DNA from: Candidatus Pacearchaeota archaeon
Lineage (GTDB): Archaea; Nanoarchaeota; Nanoarchaeia; Pacearchaeales; GW2011-AR1
Direction: 5' to 3'
Assembly: GCA_002686195.1 (NCBI GenBank)
Contig: NZAS01000007.1
Coordinates: forward strand, 16,688 to 52,121
DNA length: 35,434 nucleotides
Made by a program: the position numbers and the translations under genes. The notes under the pieces are model-generated. The model was not told the origin of the DNA. It did not search any database and saw only the letters and a program-made list of their open reading frames with translations. Shown piece after piece: positions 23,405-31,268 of this stretch; within the stretch, counting starts at the first letter, position 1; every line of letters starts with the position of its first letter.

Positions 23405-23941
23405 CTAGAAGGGGATGGACTCTCCCTCGGAAGTGGCGGCACCGGCACCGTTGGTTCCGGTGGTTGTGGTGGCGCCCGTGTTCTCGACCACGTCGTTCGA
23501 GCCGTCGAGGGCGTAGAACTTGGTGATGCGGGTGCGGTCACGCGACTTTCCGTCTCGGTCGACCCAGGTGTCCTTCTTGGTGTCGGCCAGGCACTTCTTT
23601 CCGACGAAGGCTTCCATGAGCTTCATAGGGTCGTCAACGAAGAGGTCGCCGTCGAAGCCGATGGCGTCGCAATACTGCTTGAGCTTCCACTTGCCGCCCT
23701 GGCTCTGGGTTCCATCGGCCTTGGTGTGAGCGTCGGTCAGGTAAATGTCCTCGTAGATGACGACGTCGGACTGGGATCCGAGGGCCACTCGGAACTTGAG
23801 CGCCAGGCGAGGTGTGCCCGTACTGCTCGCTTCCTTGCGGACGAGCATGGTCTCGACGAGATAGCTGCCACCGTCAGCGAGGTTGTTGGCCTCTGCGTTG
23901 AAGTCGTTCGACTGTGGGGAGATAGTGATGGGGTCTGACAT
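23405..23941 (-). CDS. Single-stranded-DNA-binding-like protein (DUF669-like)
   Basis: 178 aa. The body (GGSYLVETMLVRKEASSTGT, ALKFRVALG, LKQYCDAIGFDGDLFVDDP, FVGKKCLA) resembles phage DUF669-type proteins thought to bind ssDNA. After a Thr/Gly/Ala-rich linker the protein ends GESIPF, like the acidic DDDIPF tail that bacterial SSBs use to bind partner proteins. It would coat ssDNA and recruit replication enzymes. It is a single-gene unit: a strong terminator lies after it and a hairpin-rich region before it, so it may be made in larger amounts than the polymerase operon. Confidence 0.7.
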   Translation of the reverse strand: MSDPITISPQSNDFNAEANNLADGGSYLVETMLVRKEASSTGTPRLALKFRVALGSQSDVVIYEDIYLTDAHTKADGTQSQGGKWKLKQYCDAIGFDGDLFVDDPMKLMEAFVGKKCLADTKKDTWVDRDGKSRDRTRITKFYALDGSNDVVENTGATTTTGTNGAGAATSEGESIPF

Positions 23942-24086
23942 GAGATAAACCTCTCTACTTGTATGTTCGGTTCTTTGAAGGCCCTTGGTTGTCCGTCAGG
24001 ATTGACGAATGCAACTTCCAGGTGAGAAGGTTTTTACCAGTTGCGGGCTGCTTTGCAAACTTTATGGGGAGATACTTTTGGTGGGT

Positions 24087-24210
24087 GCCGTCCCGTGAAG
24101 GGACAGCAGCGGCCACCACCGCGGACAACTTTCGACCGTGGGTCGGAGATATCGCGCCTTTACCGGGGGGACCCCGAGAAAGCAGCCGTCCCATCACGGG
24201 ACATTTCGGC
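24087..24210. repeat. Paired hairpin repeats
   Basis: Two copies of a hairpin element, at 24087-24113 and 24185-24210, share GCCGTCCC at the left, GGGACA in the middle and CGGC at the right. The loops differ but are complementary to each other (GTGA versus TCAC). Two smaller hairpins lie between them. These are seen directly; their function is not known. Confidence 0.75.
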
Positions 24211-24220
24211 ATGAACTTTC

Positions 24221-24250
24221 TTGACAGGTTCTGTGGAAAGCTGGTAGAAG
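24221..24250 (+). promoter_or_regulatory. Candidate sigma-70 promoter for the SNF2 helicase gene
   Basis: A perfect -35 box TTGACA (24221-24226) and a four-of-six -10 match TAGAAG (24245-24250), 18 nt apart. This is about 90 nt before the helicase ATG and just after the second hairpin of the paired repeat, so a protein bound at the hairpins could control it. Confidence 0.5.
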
Positions 24251-24341
24251 CCAATAGACCTTGTTGTTTCTTTGAGGGGCGATCCCTTTGAGGAGATCCT
24301 TCACACTGTCTCGTTGCGGGACACCTGACTGGAGTTGCTGA

Positions 24342-26063
24342 ATGGAATGGATTGACGTTGATGACCCGGCACGCCCACAGAAACTCGCCGCGAGAGTGGC
24401 CGTCTGCCGTTCCTTTCTGGCGGTACAGGCCTTTGGGCCCTACGCCCCCCGCCTCCACGAGCTCGGCCTCAAGGCGAAGCGCGAAGACGGAGCCTTGGTT
24501 ACCTTCGTTCCGGTAGCTCTCGTGCCTCGGGTACTCGACATTCTTCCGGTCCAGGCTCGTGCATGGGTGAACAACAAGGCACCAGGGTGGGCAGACTGGA
24601 TCACGGAAGAGGAGCGCAGGCATTCGGAACGAGATCGGAACCGGGAAGCACTCGCACTCTCGGCCGGAACAGGGTGTGACTCAAGCTCCACCACCATTTC
24701 CCTTCAAACCTGGAAGGACCTTTACCCTTATCAGCGCCAGGGAGTCCTGTGGCTACAAATGGCACAGGGGAGAGCCATCCTCGGAGATGACATGGGGCTG
24801 GGAAAGACCCCCCAGGCATTGGTTTTTCTCGAGTCTTCTCCAGCCTCTCGCGTGTTGGTGGTTTGCCCTGCCAGCGTCACCCACAATTGGAGGAAAGAGG
24901 CCGCACGGTGGGCACCATCTTTCCACTTCGAGGTGGCCAAGAATACGAAGGATGCACGCAAACGCATCCTCGCTGAAGCCGCGCATCCGCGAGAAGCCTG
25001 GGTGGTGACGTGGGGGCTGCTATACCGGATTGTGGACGAGTTGCTGGCTGCAGGGTTCGATTCGGTTGTGGCCGATGAAGCCCACGCTATGAAGGAAATC
25101 ACTGCCAAGCGCACTCGGGCCGCGGTGGATCTCCTTCACCAGGCAGAGCGCCGCCTGCTCTTGACCGGAACGCCGGTGAGAAATCGCCCCAAGGAGCTGT
25201 GGAGTCTCGGCCACGCTGTGGATCCGCTCGAGCCGTATTTCACGGTCTTCGTTCCCTACGGCGAACGTTTTTGCGGCCCTCGGAATACCCGCCTCCCCAA
25301 CGGGAGAACGGTACGAATGTACCGGGGGAAGACGCGGGTCAAGGAGCTAAACCATCTCATACGGCCCTTTCTGTTGCGTCGAGAGAAGACAGAGGTGCTC
25401 AAGGACCTTCCTCCCAAGAGAAGGCAGAGCATCGACCTGGTGGCGCCCGCCCGTTTTACCCGCGAGTACCAAGCTGCAGTCGTGGCACTTCGGGAAGAGC
25501 TCATCCGAGGAGAGGGACACAAGGCGCTTGGGGCCCTGGCTGCGATGCGAAAAGAGGTTGGGGCCTTCAAGGTCCCCGCGGCGTTGGAGTGGCTCGAGGT
25601 CTTGGTGGCAGCGTCCGAGCCTGTGGTGGTGTTCCTCGTCCACAAGGATGTTCGGAAGACCCTGGAAGAGGGCCTGGAGAAGATGAAGGTTCGTTACCGG
25701 GCGATCGTGGGAGACACCCCACAGGCACGGAGACAGGAGATCATCGAGAGCTTCCAAGCTGGCGAGATCGACGTGTTGATCGGTTCAGAGGCCATGAAAG
25801 AAGGGGTCACCCTCACCAGGTCGAGCTACACCCTTCACCTCGAAAGATTCTGGGTTCCAGGGGACGAACTTCAAGCCGAAGACAGGATCTACCGCATCGG
25901 CCAGGACAAGACGGTTCTGTGTACCTACCTCCACCTGCAGGGAAGCCTAGACGACCACGTTGCCGCCCTCCTGGAACGAAAGACCCAGACGATCAATGAG
26001 ATCAACGACCGAGCGCCGATCACCAGACACCTGCTTCGTAGACTGGAAGGGGGCAGACGGTGA
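24342..26063 (+). CDS. SNF2-family DNA helicase/translocase
   Basis: 573 aa, start with GGAG about 8 nt upstream. A roughly 120-residue N-terminal region is followed by the SF2/SNF2 core: motif I GDDMGLGKT (about 148-156), II DEAH (245-248), III LLLTGTPVRNRPKELW, IV VVVFLVHKD, V SEAMKEGVTLTRSSYTLHLE and VI QAEDRIYRIGQ. The compact layout is like SMARCAL1-type and phage SNF2 proteins, which use ATP to move along DNA, anneal strands or remodel forks. Overlap with the next gene (GTGA) indicates an operon. The upstream gap probably carries its promoter. Confidence 0.93.
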   Translation: MEWIDVDDPARPQKLAARVAVCRSFLAVQAFGPYAPRLHELGLKAKREDGALVTFVPVALVPRVLDILPVQARAWVNNKAPGWADWITEEERRHSERDRNREALALSAGTGCDSSSTTISLQTWKDLYPYQRQGVLWLQMAQGRAILGDDMGLGKTPQALVFLESSPASRVLVVCPASVTHNWRKEAARWAPSFHFEVAKNTKDARKRILAEAAHPREAWVVTWGLLYRIVDELLAAGFDSVVADEAHAMKEITAKRTRAAVDLLHQAERRLLLTGTPVRNRPKELWSLGHAVDPLEPYFTVFVPYGERFCGPRNTRLPNGRTVRMYRGKTRVKELNHLIRPFLLRREKTEVLKDLPPKRRQSIDLVAPARFTREYQAAVVALREELIRGEGHKALGALAAMRKEVGAFKVPAALEWLEVLVAASEPVVVFLVHKDVRKTLEEGLEKMKVRYRAIVGDTPQARRQEIIESFQAGEIDVLIGSEAMKEGVTLTRSSYTLHLERFWVPGDELQAEDRIYRIGQDKTVLCTYLHLQGSLDDHVAALLERKTQTINEINDRAPITRHLLRRLEGGRR

Positions 26064-26683
26064 GCGCTACCCCACGCCAAGAGACGAGGATCATGCAGAG
26101 GATGGAAGAGCTTGCCCTTTTCCGCACCCCGCTCCGGTGGCGCGACGCGTGGGCCATCCTTGTTCGTGGGCGCTGGCACATGGGAACCGAATGGTCGGAG
26201 CAAAAGCTCTGGAACCTGCGGTACTGGAATTGGGTGGTAGCCCTGGCTGACGATGCACTCTCCTGTCGAACATGCGGAAGCAAGATCTCATCGGACAACC
26301 CGCTCGCCCGCTATTGTTCGACTGGATGCCGGAAGGTGGCTTACCGACGAAAGCGGAGTGGCGCACTCACTCCCCTCGAGGAACTCAAGGAAGAGGGGCT
26401 CTCGCGTCTTGCGGATCTCCGCAGGGATATCGAGAGCTCCCACCGCTGGGTGCGGAGAAAGACCAAGAGCGCCAACGGCCCACGCATTCTAGTGGCGCCG
26501 GATCTCACCGGCGTCGACCACCTGCCGGGTCCTCCTTCTCCGTGTGGAGCAGGATGCGAGCAGACGAGTCCATGCGAGCATACCGATGGGAGTGTCTGTC
26601 TCTTGGCCGGAACGGGCCGGTGGGGGAACGACCCAGAAGAAGCGGAAGTTACACAGAAATCTTCTTCAGGGTCCGGTGGGTGA
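26060..26683 (+). CDS. Zinc-binding hypothetical protein
   Basis: 207 aa from a GTG overlapping the helicase stop; ATG 26093 is a later option. Residues 20-62 are Trp-rich and helical (WRDAWAILVRGRWHMG, WNLRYWNWVVALA). C69, C72, C86 and C90 (CRTCG, then YCSTGC), followed by RKVAYRRKR, form a likely zinc knuckle with a basic patch, suited to nucleic acid binding. A second Cys-rich part (CGAGC, CEHTDGSVC) lies at about 165-185. The tail is Ser/Gly-rich. It overlaps the 3' end of proA on the other strand by 35 nt. Coupling to a helicase suggests a DNA-related role, not proven. Confidence 0.68.
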   Translation: MSATPRQETRIMQRMEELALFRTPLRWRDAWAILVRGRWHMGTEWSEQKLWNLRYWNWVVALADDALSCRTCGSKISSDNPLARYCSTGCRKVAYRRKRSGALTPLEELKEEGLSRLADLRRDIESSHRWVRRKTKSANGPRILVAPDLTGVDHLPGPPSPCGAGCEQTSPCEHTDGSVCLLAGTGRWGNDPEEAEVTQKSSSGSGG

Positions 26684-27941
26684 AGGTTCTCCCCATCGGT
26701 CCTCCGGCCGAATAGGTCGAAGCCACATGGCCCGAGCCGCGGAGCACCCACTTGTCCGTCATCAGCCCCTGCATCCCCACCGGGCCACGGGCGTGAATTC
26801 GTCCGGTGGAGATCCCTACCTCCGCACCCAGGCCGTACCGATAGCCGTCCGCGAACCTGGTGCTCGCGTTCACCATCACGCTTGAGGAATCTACCCCGGC
26901 CACGAAGAGCTCCCCGACAAGCTCGTCTTCAGTAACCACAGAATCGGTGTGCCCGCTGCCGTACCGGTTGACCAGACGTATCGCATCCATCAGATCTTCT
27001 GCGATTCGTACGGAAACACATTTCCTTCCGTACTCCACCGCGCCATCGTCCGGTCCCGCTTCTTCGATGAGGTGGTCCGGGCCGGATAGGTGAGGAAAGC
27101 ACCAGCGGTCGGCCCGGATTTCCACGCCTTCGGCTAAAAGTGCATGTCCCACGGTTTCGAGGTGAGGGAGGAAATCCCGGTGGACCAGGATGCTTTCCAC
27201 CGAGTTGCAGGCAGAGGGTGAGTCGCACTTCGAGTCGACTGCAATGGCTCTGGCTTTTTCGGGGCAGGCCTCGGAATCCAGGTAGAGAAAGCAAACTCCC
27301 TCTGAATGCCCCAGTACCGGAATGTCAGTCGAAGCTCGAATGGTTTGCACAAGTGTGCGCGATCCTCTGGGGATGACGAGGTCCACCCCCGACTGACTTG
27401 AGAGCAATGCGTGGGCCTCTTCGCGGGACGGAACCCCTTCCACGACTTGGGGCGGGAGGTCAGCATCCTTGAGTGCCTCTTTCCAAACGGAAACGAGCAT
27501 ATCGTTTGTTCTTCGGCTTTCCTTCCCTCCCTTCAGGTAGACAGCGTTTCCGCTACGGACGGACAAGGCTCCGATCTGCATCACCACGTCAGGTCGAGAT
27601 TCGAATATGCAGAGGAGGGTGCCGATAGGAACGCGCTGGCGCTCCAGGACGAGCCCAGCGTCGAGCTCGCGTCTTTCAACGACTTCTCCCACCGGATCGG
27701 GAGTAGAGGCCAGCTGGCGTAGGCCATCTGCCGCGGCCGACAGCTTGTTCTTGTCGAAGCGAAGTCGCTGGAGCAAGGAAGAGGAAAGACCCGAACGAAC
27801 GGCGTCCAGGTAGTCCTCTTCGTTGGCCGAGAGAAGGGGCCCCTTCCGATCCTGGAGAAGCTCCGCGGCTCGTAACAGCGCAAAACTGCGCCGGCCTGGT
27901 GGGGAGTTGACGAGCTTTAGTTGGTTGTCACGGGAAACCAT
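26649..27941 (-). CDS. proA: Gamma-glutamyl phosphate reductase (ProA)
   Basis: 430 aa, close to the usual ProA length of about 415. The enzyme reduces gamma-glutamyl phosphate to glutamate semialdehyde with NADPH, the second step of proline synthesis. Seen: the cofactor-domain segment VLERQRVPIGTLLCIFESRP, the segment GNAVYLKGGKESRRTN, and the active-site cysteine in CDSPSACNSVESILVH, followed by a C-terminal STRFADGYRYGLGAEVGIST and HARGPVGMQGL typical of the family. ATG 27941 has AGGAGGGAAC directly upstream, an excellent ribosome site; the frame extends further to 28010. It overlaps proB by 25 nt, so the two are translated together. Confidence 0.95.
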   Translation of the reverse strand: MVSRDNQLKLVNSPPGRRSFALLRAAELLQDRKGPLLSANEEDYLDAVRSGLSSSLLQRLRFDKNKLSAAADGLRQLASTPDPVGEVVERRELDAGLVLERQRVPIGTLLCIFESRPDVVMQIGALSVRSGNAVYLKGGKESRRTNDMLVSVWKEALKDADLPPQVVEGVPSREEAHALLSSQSGVDLVIPRGSRTLVQTIRASTDIPVLGHSEGVCFLYLDSEACPEKARAIAVDSKCDSPSACNSVESILVHRDFLPHLETVGHALLAEGVEIRADRWCFPHLSGPDHLIEEAGPDDGAVEYGRKCVSVRIAEDLMDAIRLVNRYGSGHTDSVVTEDELVGELFVAGVDSSSVMVNASTRFADGYRYGLGAEVGISTGRIHARGPVGMQGLMTDKWVLRGSGHVASTYSAGGPMGRTFTHRTLKKISV

Positions 27942-28759
27942 GTTCCCTCCTCTTCTCCGCGGAGGACGTTCCGAATTACGCCTGGTTTGCGGCCATTTGC
28001 GATTACACATTCAATTCCACATTCCTGCAGGTTCTTGGCACAGGACACCTTCGACTTCATTCCACCTACGCCGCCCTTCGAGGGGAGCCCGTTTTCATCC
28101 ACCCCAGCGTAGGAGAGGAGTTGCCCCTTTCGGTTGGCTCCCTCTACCCAGTCTGCCGAGAGTACCCCGTCCACGTCGGTGAGGTAAACCAGCGCCTCTG
28201 CGCACACAGATTGGGCAACCATCATGGCCAGACAGTCGTTGTCTCCGTAGACATTTCCTTCTCCGTCTGCCCGGAGAAGCTCCGTGCTGTCTACCGCATC
28301 ATTTGCATTGATGACCGGGATGACCCCGGAGGTGAGAAGGCCTTCGATTGTCTTGGCCACCTCCGTTCGACGTTCGGGGTTCACCAGGTCGTGGTGAGTG
28401 AGTAGGATTTGTCCGGCCACCAATTCCTGACGCCCAAACAGGAAGGCGTAGAGCCGCATGAGCTCTCCTTGGCCTACGGCAGCGCACACTTGCCTTCCGT
28501 GAATCGTGGTGGGAGGATTGTCCCATCCGAGCTTCTCAACTCCCATGGCGACAGCACCACTGCTCACGAGAACAACTCGGTGACCCGCCTGGTGCCAGTC
28601 GGCCAGGTCCTTCACGAGGGATCCGACTACGGTCAGCGCTGGAGCGCCGCTCTCGGTGGTTAGAACGTTGGTTCCGATTTTCACGACCGCTCGCGAAATG
28701 CGTCCGAAAGAATCGGCGCGACGAGGAGCGTGGCCGGAAGGAATATGACTGAGCATCAT
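27917..28759 (-). CDS. proB: Glutamate 5-kinase (ProB), without PUA domain
   Basis: 280 aa. It phosphorylates glutamate with ATP in the first step of proline synthesis. Seen: VVKIGTNVLT (nucleotide-binding start), SSGAVAMGVEKLGW, PVINANDAVDS, YGDNDCLAMMVAQ and LTDVDGVLS, all in the standard order of the amino acid kinase fold. Typical bacterial ProB has about 370 residues with a C-terminal PUA domain; this one stops after the kinase domain, as in some short forms. ATG 28759 with GGTGGA upstream is chosen over GTG 28768. Proline feedback in the enzyme acts within the kinase domain, so regulation may persist. Having both genes on a phage-like element is unusual. Confidence 0.95.
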   Translation of the reverse strand: MMLSHIPSGHAPRRADSFGRISRAVVKIGTNVLTTESGAPALTVVGSLVKDLADWHQAGHRVVLVSSGAVAMGVEKLGWDNPPTTIHGRQVCAAVGQGELMRLYAFLFGRQELVAGQILLTHHDLVNPERRTEVAKTIEGLLTSGVIPVINANDAVDSTELLRADGEGNVYGDNDCLAMMVAQSVCAEALVYLTDVDGVLSADWVEGANRKGQLLSYAGVDENGLPSKGGVGGMKSKVSCAKNLQECGIECVIANGRKPGVIRNVLRGEEEGTWFPVTTN

Positions 28760-28843
28760 GGATTCCACCCTATCGCGTCAGAAGTTGTGTGCAAAAATAT
28801 CCATTCATGGTAGATATCTCTCTACGCCTAAATGGGAGACGAG
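28760..28843. promoter_or_regulatory. Divergent gap between proB and the zinc-ribbon gene
   Basis: 84 nt, clearly more AT-rich than the surroundings (GCAAAAATATCCATT around 28791). It must hold the start signals for both proBA on the minus strand and the zinc-ribbon gene on the plus strand. TTGTGT (28785) and TAGATA (28811) on the plus strand are weak boxes with too long a spacer (20 nt). No confident promoter can be assigned. Confidence 0.35.
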
Positions 28844-29746
28844 ATGTCTGAAGGGAAAAAACACACCTGCTTGACCTGGGGGGCAACCACCGACATTGGC
28901 GCCTTCCGGAAGAGCATCCTCGAGTGCCTTGAGTGCCGTGCTAACCACAACCACTTTCCCAAAGACCAACGAGATCACTTTGAGTCTTTCGCGGGAAAGT
29001 TCGAGGACCACCCGTTTGATGGAAGTAGCGCCGATATCGCGATCGATATCGGCATGAACTCCTTGTTGCGCAAGGCTGCCAAGGACCGATTGGTCGAAAA
29101 ACTGCCTCCTCATACTTGTGAGAACCAGGTCGAGATGAAGGAAGGAAACTGCGTAGCGTGTGGGGGCTATGGGTTCCTGGGAGTGAAGGACGAGAGGTGT
29201 GAACTGTGCGGGGGGGAGTCGGCTGATTGGTTTGAGTGTGTGGCCTGCCAGATGGCGCAGTGCCCAGGCGGCCACCAGGAACACGGGTCAGATGAGGGGT
29301 GTCCCCTCTGTGATTGTGAACCAGGACTGGATCACCAGTGGACACCGCTCGAGCTCACCCTGAAATCTCAATCGGAATGCCTGGATCGCAGGTTGTTGGA
29401 CATGGAATCCGAACTGGAAGCCCATGAAGAGAGAAGGGTGGGATGGCGTTGCTTGGAGTGTGGAATCACTTACAATCCGGACATAGTTTACTGTCAGAAT
29501 TGCATGGACCCCGAAACCGAGAGGGACCTCCGGGAAGTTCCCGAGAATGGGGTCACCCTATCAGAGCCTATTGTCGTCGGGAGCAACACCTTCTCTGGAT
29601 TGGAGATGAGTCCAGAGTTCTTGGCTACAGCTCTGGAATTCATCAAAGGGGCCTTCCTGGACGATCCCTCCGCAGGGTTGAGGGCCTTCGTGGGACTGCC
29701 CAGCGAAGGTTGCGTTGACGACTCCTCGGACGACTCCCAGAATTGA
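28844..29746 (+). CDS. Multi-zinc-ribbon hypothetical protein
   Basis: 300 aa from ATG 28844, which has GGGAGACGAG directly upstream; ATG 28832 is in frame but overlaps that ribosome site. It contains several CxxC pairs: CLEC near the N-terminus, then CVACGGYGFLG...CELCGG (like a DnaJ-type zinc finger), CVACQMAQC, CPLCDC, and finally CLECGITYN...CQNC near residue 210, so three to four zinc sites are likely. The last 80 residues are acidic (CVDDSSDDSQN at the end). It probably binds protein or nucleic acid through its ribbons. No family is recognised. The following gene starts 1 nt past its stop. Confidence 0.72.
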   Translation: MSEGKKHTCLTWGATTDIGAFRKSILECLECRANHNHFPKDQRDHFESFAGKFEDHPFDGSSADIAIDIGMNSLLRKAAKDRLVEKLPPHTCENQVEMKEGNCVACGGYGFLGVKDERCELCGGESADWFECVACQMAQCPGGHQEHGSDEGCPLCDCEPGLDHQWTPLELTLKSQSECLDRRLLDMESELEAHEERRVGWRCLECGITYNPDIVYCQNCMDPETERDLREVPENGVTLSEPIVVGSNTFSGLEMSPEFLATALEFIKGAFLDDPSAGLRAFVGLPSEGCVDDSSDDSQN

Positions 29747-29747
29747 C

Positions 29748-29981
29748 ATGGAGCACTCGATGGAAATGGATAACTTCACCGCTACGGGCATTGCCGAGGG
29801 GCTCGTCGAGAACACCGGAGAGACACCCGAAGAACAGCGGGAAATCGAGATCGCCGCATGGCAACATCTCATCGACACCGGCCTCTGCTGGCAGCTTCAG
29901 GGATGGTTTGGGCGCACCGCCACCCACCTCATCGAAGAAGAGATCTGTAGGCCAGCTTCACAGAAGACGGAAGATACATGA
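29748..29981 (+). CDS. Small conserved-looking hypothetical protein
   Basis: 77 aa from ATG 29748; ATG 29760 and 29766 are further options. The core EIAAWQHLIDTGLCWQLQGW, then FGRTATHLIEEEIC, resembles short proteins found in many phages of varied hosts (AWQ-x-LIDTG-x2-W-x-LQG-x-FGR-x-A-x2-LIE pattern, which I believe is DUF7417-like). Function unknown. Its end overlaps the next gene (ATGA). Confidence 0.68.
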   Translation: MEHSMEMDNFTATGIAEGLVENTGETPEEQREIEIAAWQHLIDTGLCWQLQGWFGRTATHLIEEEICRPASQKTEDT

Positions 29982-30607
29982 GCGACAAGGTTTCCACTGT
30001 ACTGGGTCGGGTGATGGCGAGCTTCAGACTCTTCAACGATATTTCCCAGACCGATCTTAGCGACGCACTCAAGATGAGCCAGGGCAGAGTGTCGCACATG
30101 GAATCCGGACGGAACCCTCCCACCGTTTCCCAACTTCTCACCTTTGAGAACCTGGTGCGATCCAAGAGGAAGGATGTTTACACACAATCTGGATTCGTGA
30201 TGGCGGTTACTTCAAGAGTCTTGGAAGCCCTCGAATCCGAAAAGGACGCGCCGATAGAGCCGCTGGTTGCCCGGGAGTGCGCCTACTTAGTAGCATCAGC
30301 CCCAGGGAGTCTCACCCGTCATGGTGAGGTACTCTCCCAGCTAAAGAAGGATCTGGACACGGCGCAAACCCGCGTAGAGTTTTTGCACCGCTTCCTCCAT
30401 ATTCGCGCCGATGGACGTCGCGGTGTGGTGGAAGCCCAAATGGAGAAAGAATGTGAAATGAACAAGAGCGAAATCATCAAGCAAGTGGCAGCTGAAACGA
30501 AGTTGCCCGCCACCACCGTATCCAGGGTTCTCGAGTCCATATTCGGCACGATGGAAAATGCGCTGATAAGCCGGGACAAGGTTGTGATCTCCGGGTTTGG
30601 CACCTGA
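29978..30607 (+). CDS. XRE-type regulator fused to half an HU/IHF domain
   Basis: 209 aa. Residues 8-58 are a Cro/C1-type helix-turn-helix (ISQTDLSDALKMSQGRVSHM, then ESGRNPPT), typical of phage repressors. Residues 70-150 are a helical linker. From M161, MNKSEIIKQVAAETKLPATT and onward to VVISGFGT match the N-terminal half of an HU-type DNA-bending protein. HU normally continues GFGTF into its DNA-binding arms, but here TGA comes straight after GFGT. The dimer core is therefore present and the arms are absent. GGAGAAAG lies 8 nt before M161 (30458), so the HU half may also be made separately. It could be a dimerising repressor. Confidence 0.8.
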   Translation: MSDKVSTVLGRVMASFRLFNDISQTDLSDALKMSQGRVSHMESGRNPPTVSQLLTFENLVRSKRKDVYTQSGFVMAVTSRVLEALESEKDAPIEPLVARECAYLVASAPGSLTRHGEVLSQLKKDLDTAQTRVEFLHRFLHIRADGRRGVVEAQMEKECEMNKSEIIKQVAAETKLPATTVSRVLESIFGTMENALISRDKVVISGFGT

Positions 30608-30775
30608 ATGAGTGAACACACCCTTCGTTGGCGATCCTCGGATCCAGGAGCTTCCTTGGTCAAGGCCAAGACCCCTTCCGAACTTCGTCACCGTGAGAAG
30701 GTGCTGGCGCGGCGCAAGAAGGCAAACAAGGTGGCTCGCAAAGCGAGGCGGGTCAATCGCCTACGCGCCAGGTAA
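30608..30775 (+). CDS. Small basic protein directly after the HU-like gene
   Basis: 55 aa, too short for usual ORF cut-offs. ATG 30608 follows the upstream TGA immediately and in the same frame. The N-terminal part is mixed (SEHTLRWRSSDPGASL) and the last 30 residues are extremely basic (REKVLARRKKANKVARKARR and onward), which suits nucleic acid binding. There is no separate ribosome site, so translation would depend on re-initiation or on reading through the TGA. The next gene starts 17 nt later. Existence is moderately likely from position and composition. Confidence 0.45.
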   Translation: MSEHTLRWRSSDPGASLVKAKTPSELRHREKVLARRKKANKVARKARRVNRLRAR

Positions 30776-30791
30776 GCGATAAGCTCAGTTT

Positions 30792-31142
30792 ATGAGCGAT
30801 GACCGCTTCCACTACACTATCGCCGCGCTCCGCGTCGACTATGACCACACGGCGAACCCCTCCGAATACGAGGGGAGAAGTGGCCGGGTTGGACGGGAGC
30901 TCAACGCATGGCTTGTCGCCCACCTCAATCCGAAATTGCTCCCGCCTGGACAGGGAAAATCCCGCGCCTCCTGGAAGATGCCCCATCCCTACCTCCTGAC
31001 TCATTCTCCCTCCGTATCCGATTTAGTCTACTGGAACGCGGTGATGGAGCGTGGAGACCAGGTTCAGATTGGCTGTGCTGGGGAGTTTCGAGCACCAGAG
31101 ATTGAATTGTTCGACCTGGACGCCTACCTCGCATCTTCCTGA
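30792..31142 (+). CDS. Small protein with C-terminal FDLDAYL motif
   Basis: 116 aa, function unknown. A GATAAGCTCAG stretch precedes the ATG; the ribosome site is weak. The body is compact with HYTIAALRVDYDHTANPSEY and WKMPHPYLL. The protein ends IELFDLDAYLASS, nearly the same tail as the protein at 4799-5353 (KLFDLDAYLK). It faces the FDLD-tagged operon on the other strand across a 126-nt gap. Confidence 0.7.
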   Translation: MSDDRFHYTIAALRVDYDHTANPSEYEGRSGRVGRELNAWLVAHLNPKLLPPGQGKSRASWKMPHPYLLTHSPSVSDLVYWNAVMERGDQVQIGCAGEFRAPEIELFDLDAYLASS

Positions 31143-31149
31143 CAGAAGA

Positions 31150-31250
31150 GGGGGCGCCCCGAAACCGAGACGCCCCCAGACCTGTTTGTTGCTGACAACC
31201 ACGGGGACCGAACAAGTTCCCGAGCTGCACCCACGATCTAATCGTGTTTT
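31150..31250 (+). terminator. Candidate terminators between convergent genes
   Basis: The 126-nt convergent gap holds two hairpins. GGGGGCG (31150-31156) pairs with CGCCCCC (about 31170-31176) but is followed only by a mixed CAGACCTGTTTG. CACGAT-CTA-ATCGTG (31232-31246) is followed by TTTT (31247-31250), a weak intrinsic terminator on the plus strand. Neither is as clear as the one at 23.3 kb. Confidence 0.45.
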
Positions 31251-31268
31251 GGTCCTTCCCGCAAGTGG

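Larger units (their letters stand above)
23942..24341. promoter_or_regulatory. Hairpin-rich divergent intergenic region, possible origin or operator
   Basis: A 400-nt gap between the divergent SSB-like and SNF2 genes, with no convincing coding frame. Between 24087 and 24210 it holds four short perfect hairpins: GTCCC-GTGAA-GGGAC (24090-24104), CGACC-GTG-GGTCG (24133-24145), CGGGG-GGA-CCCCG (24164-24176) and GTCCC-ATCAC-GGGAC (24188-24202). The first and last lie in near copies that begin GCCGTCCC and end CGGC, and GTCCCGTGA at 24090 is the reverse complement of TCACGGGAC at 24194. A further CGGGACA lies at 24317. Divergent replication genes plus such structure would suit an origin, a repressor site or a small RNA. 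Confidence 0.55.

Noticed and set aside
23955..24623. Frames on both strands in the divergent gap (23955-24623 minus; 23959-24291 plus)
   Set aside because: No ribosome site or protein-like pattern; the region is better explained as regulatory because of its hairpins and TTGACA box.
30605..30775. Downstream basic ORF as the missing second half of HU
   Set aside because: It is in frame, but lacks the HU arm pattern (R-x-A-R-x-GRNP-x-TG), so it is not simply HU interrupted by a stop.
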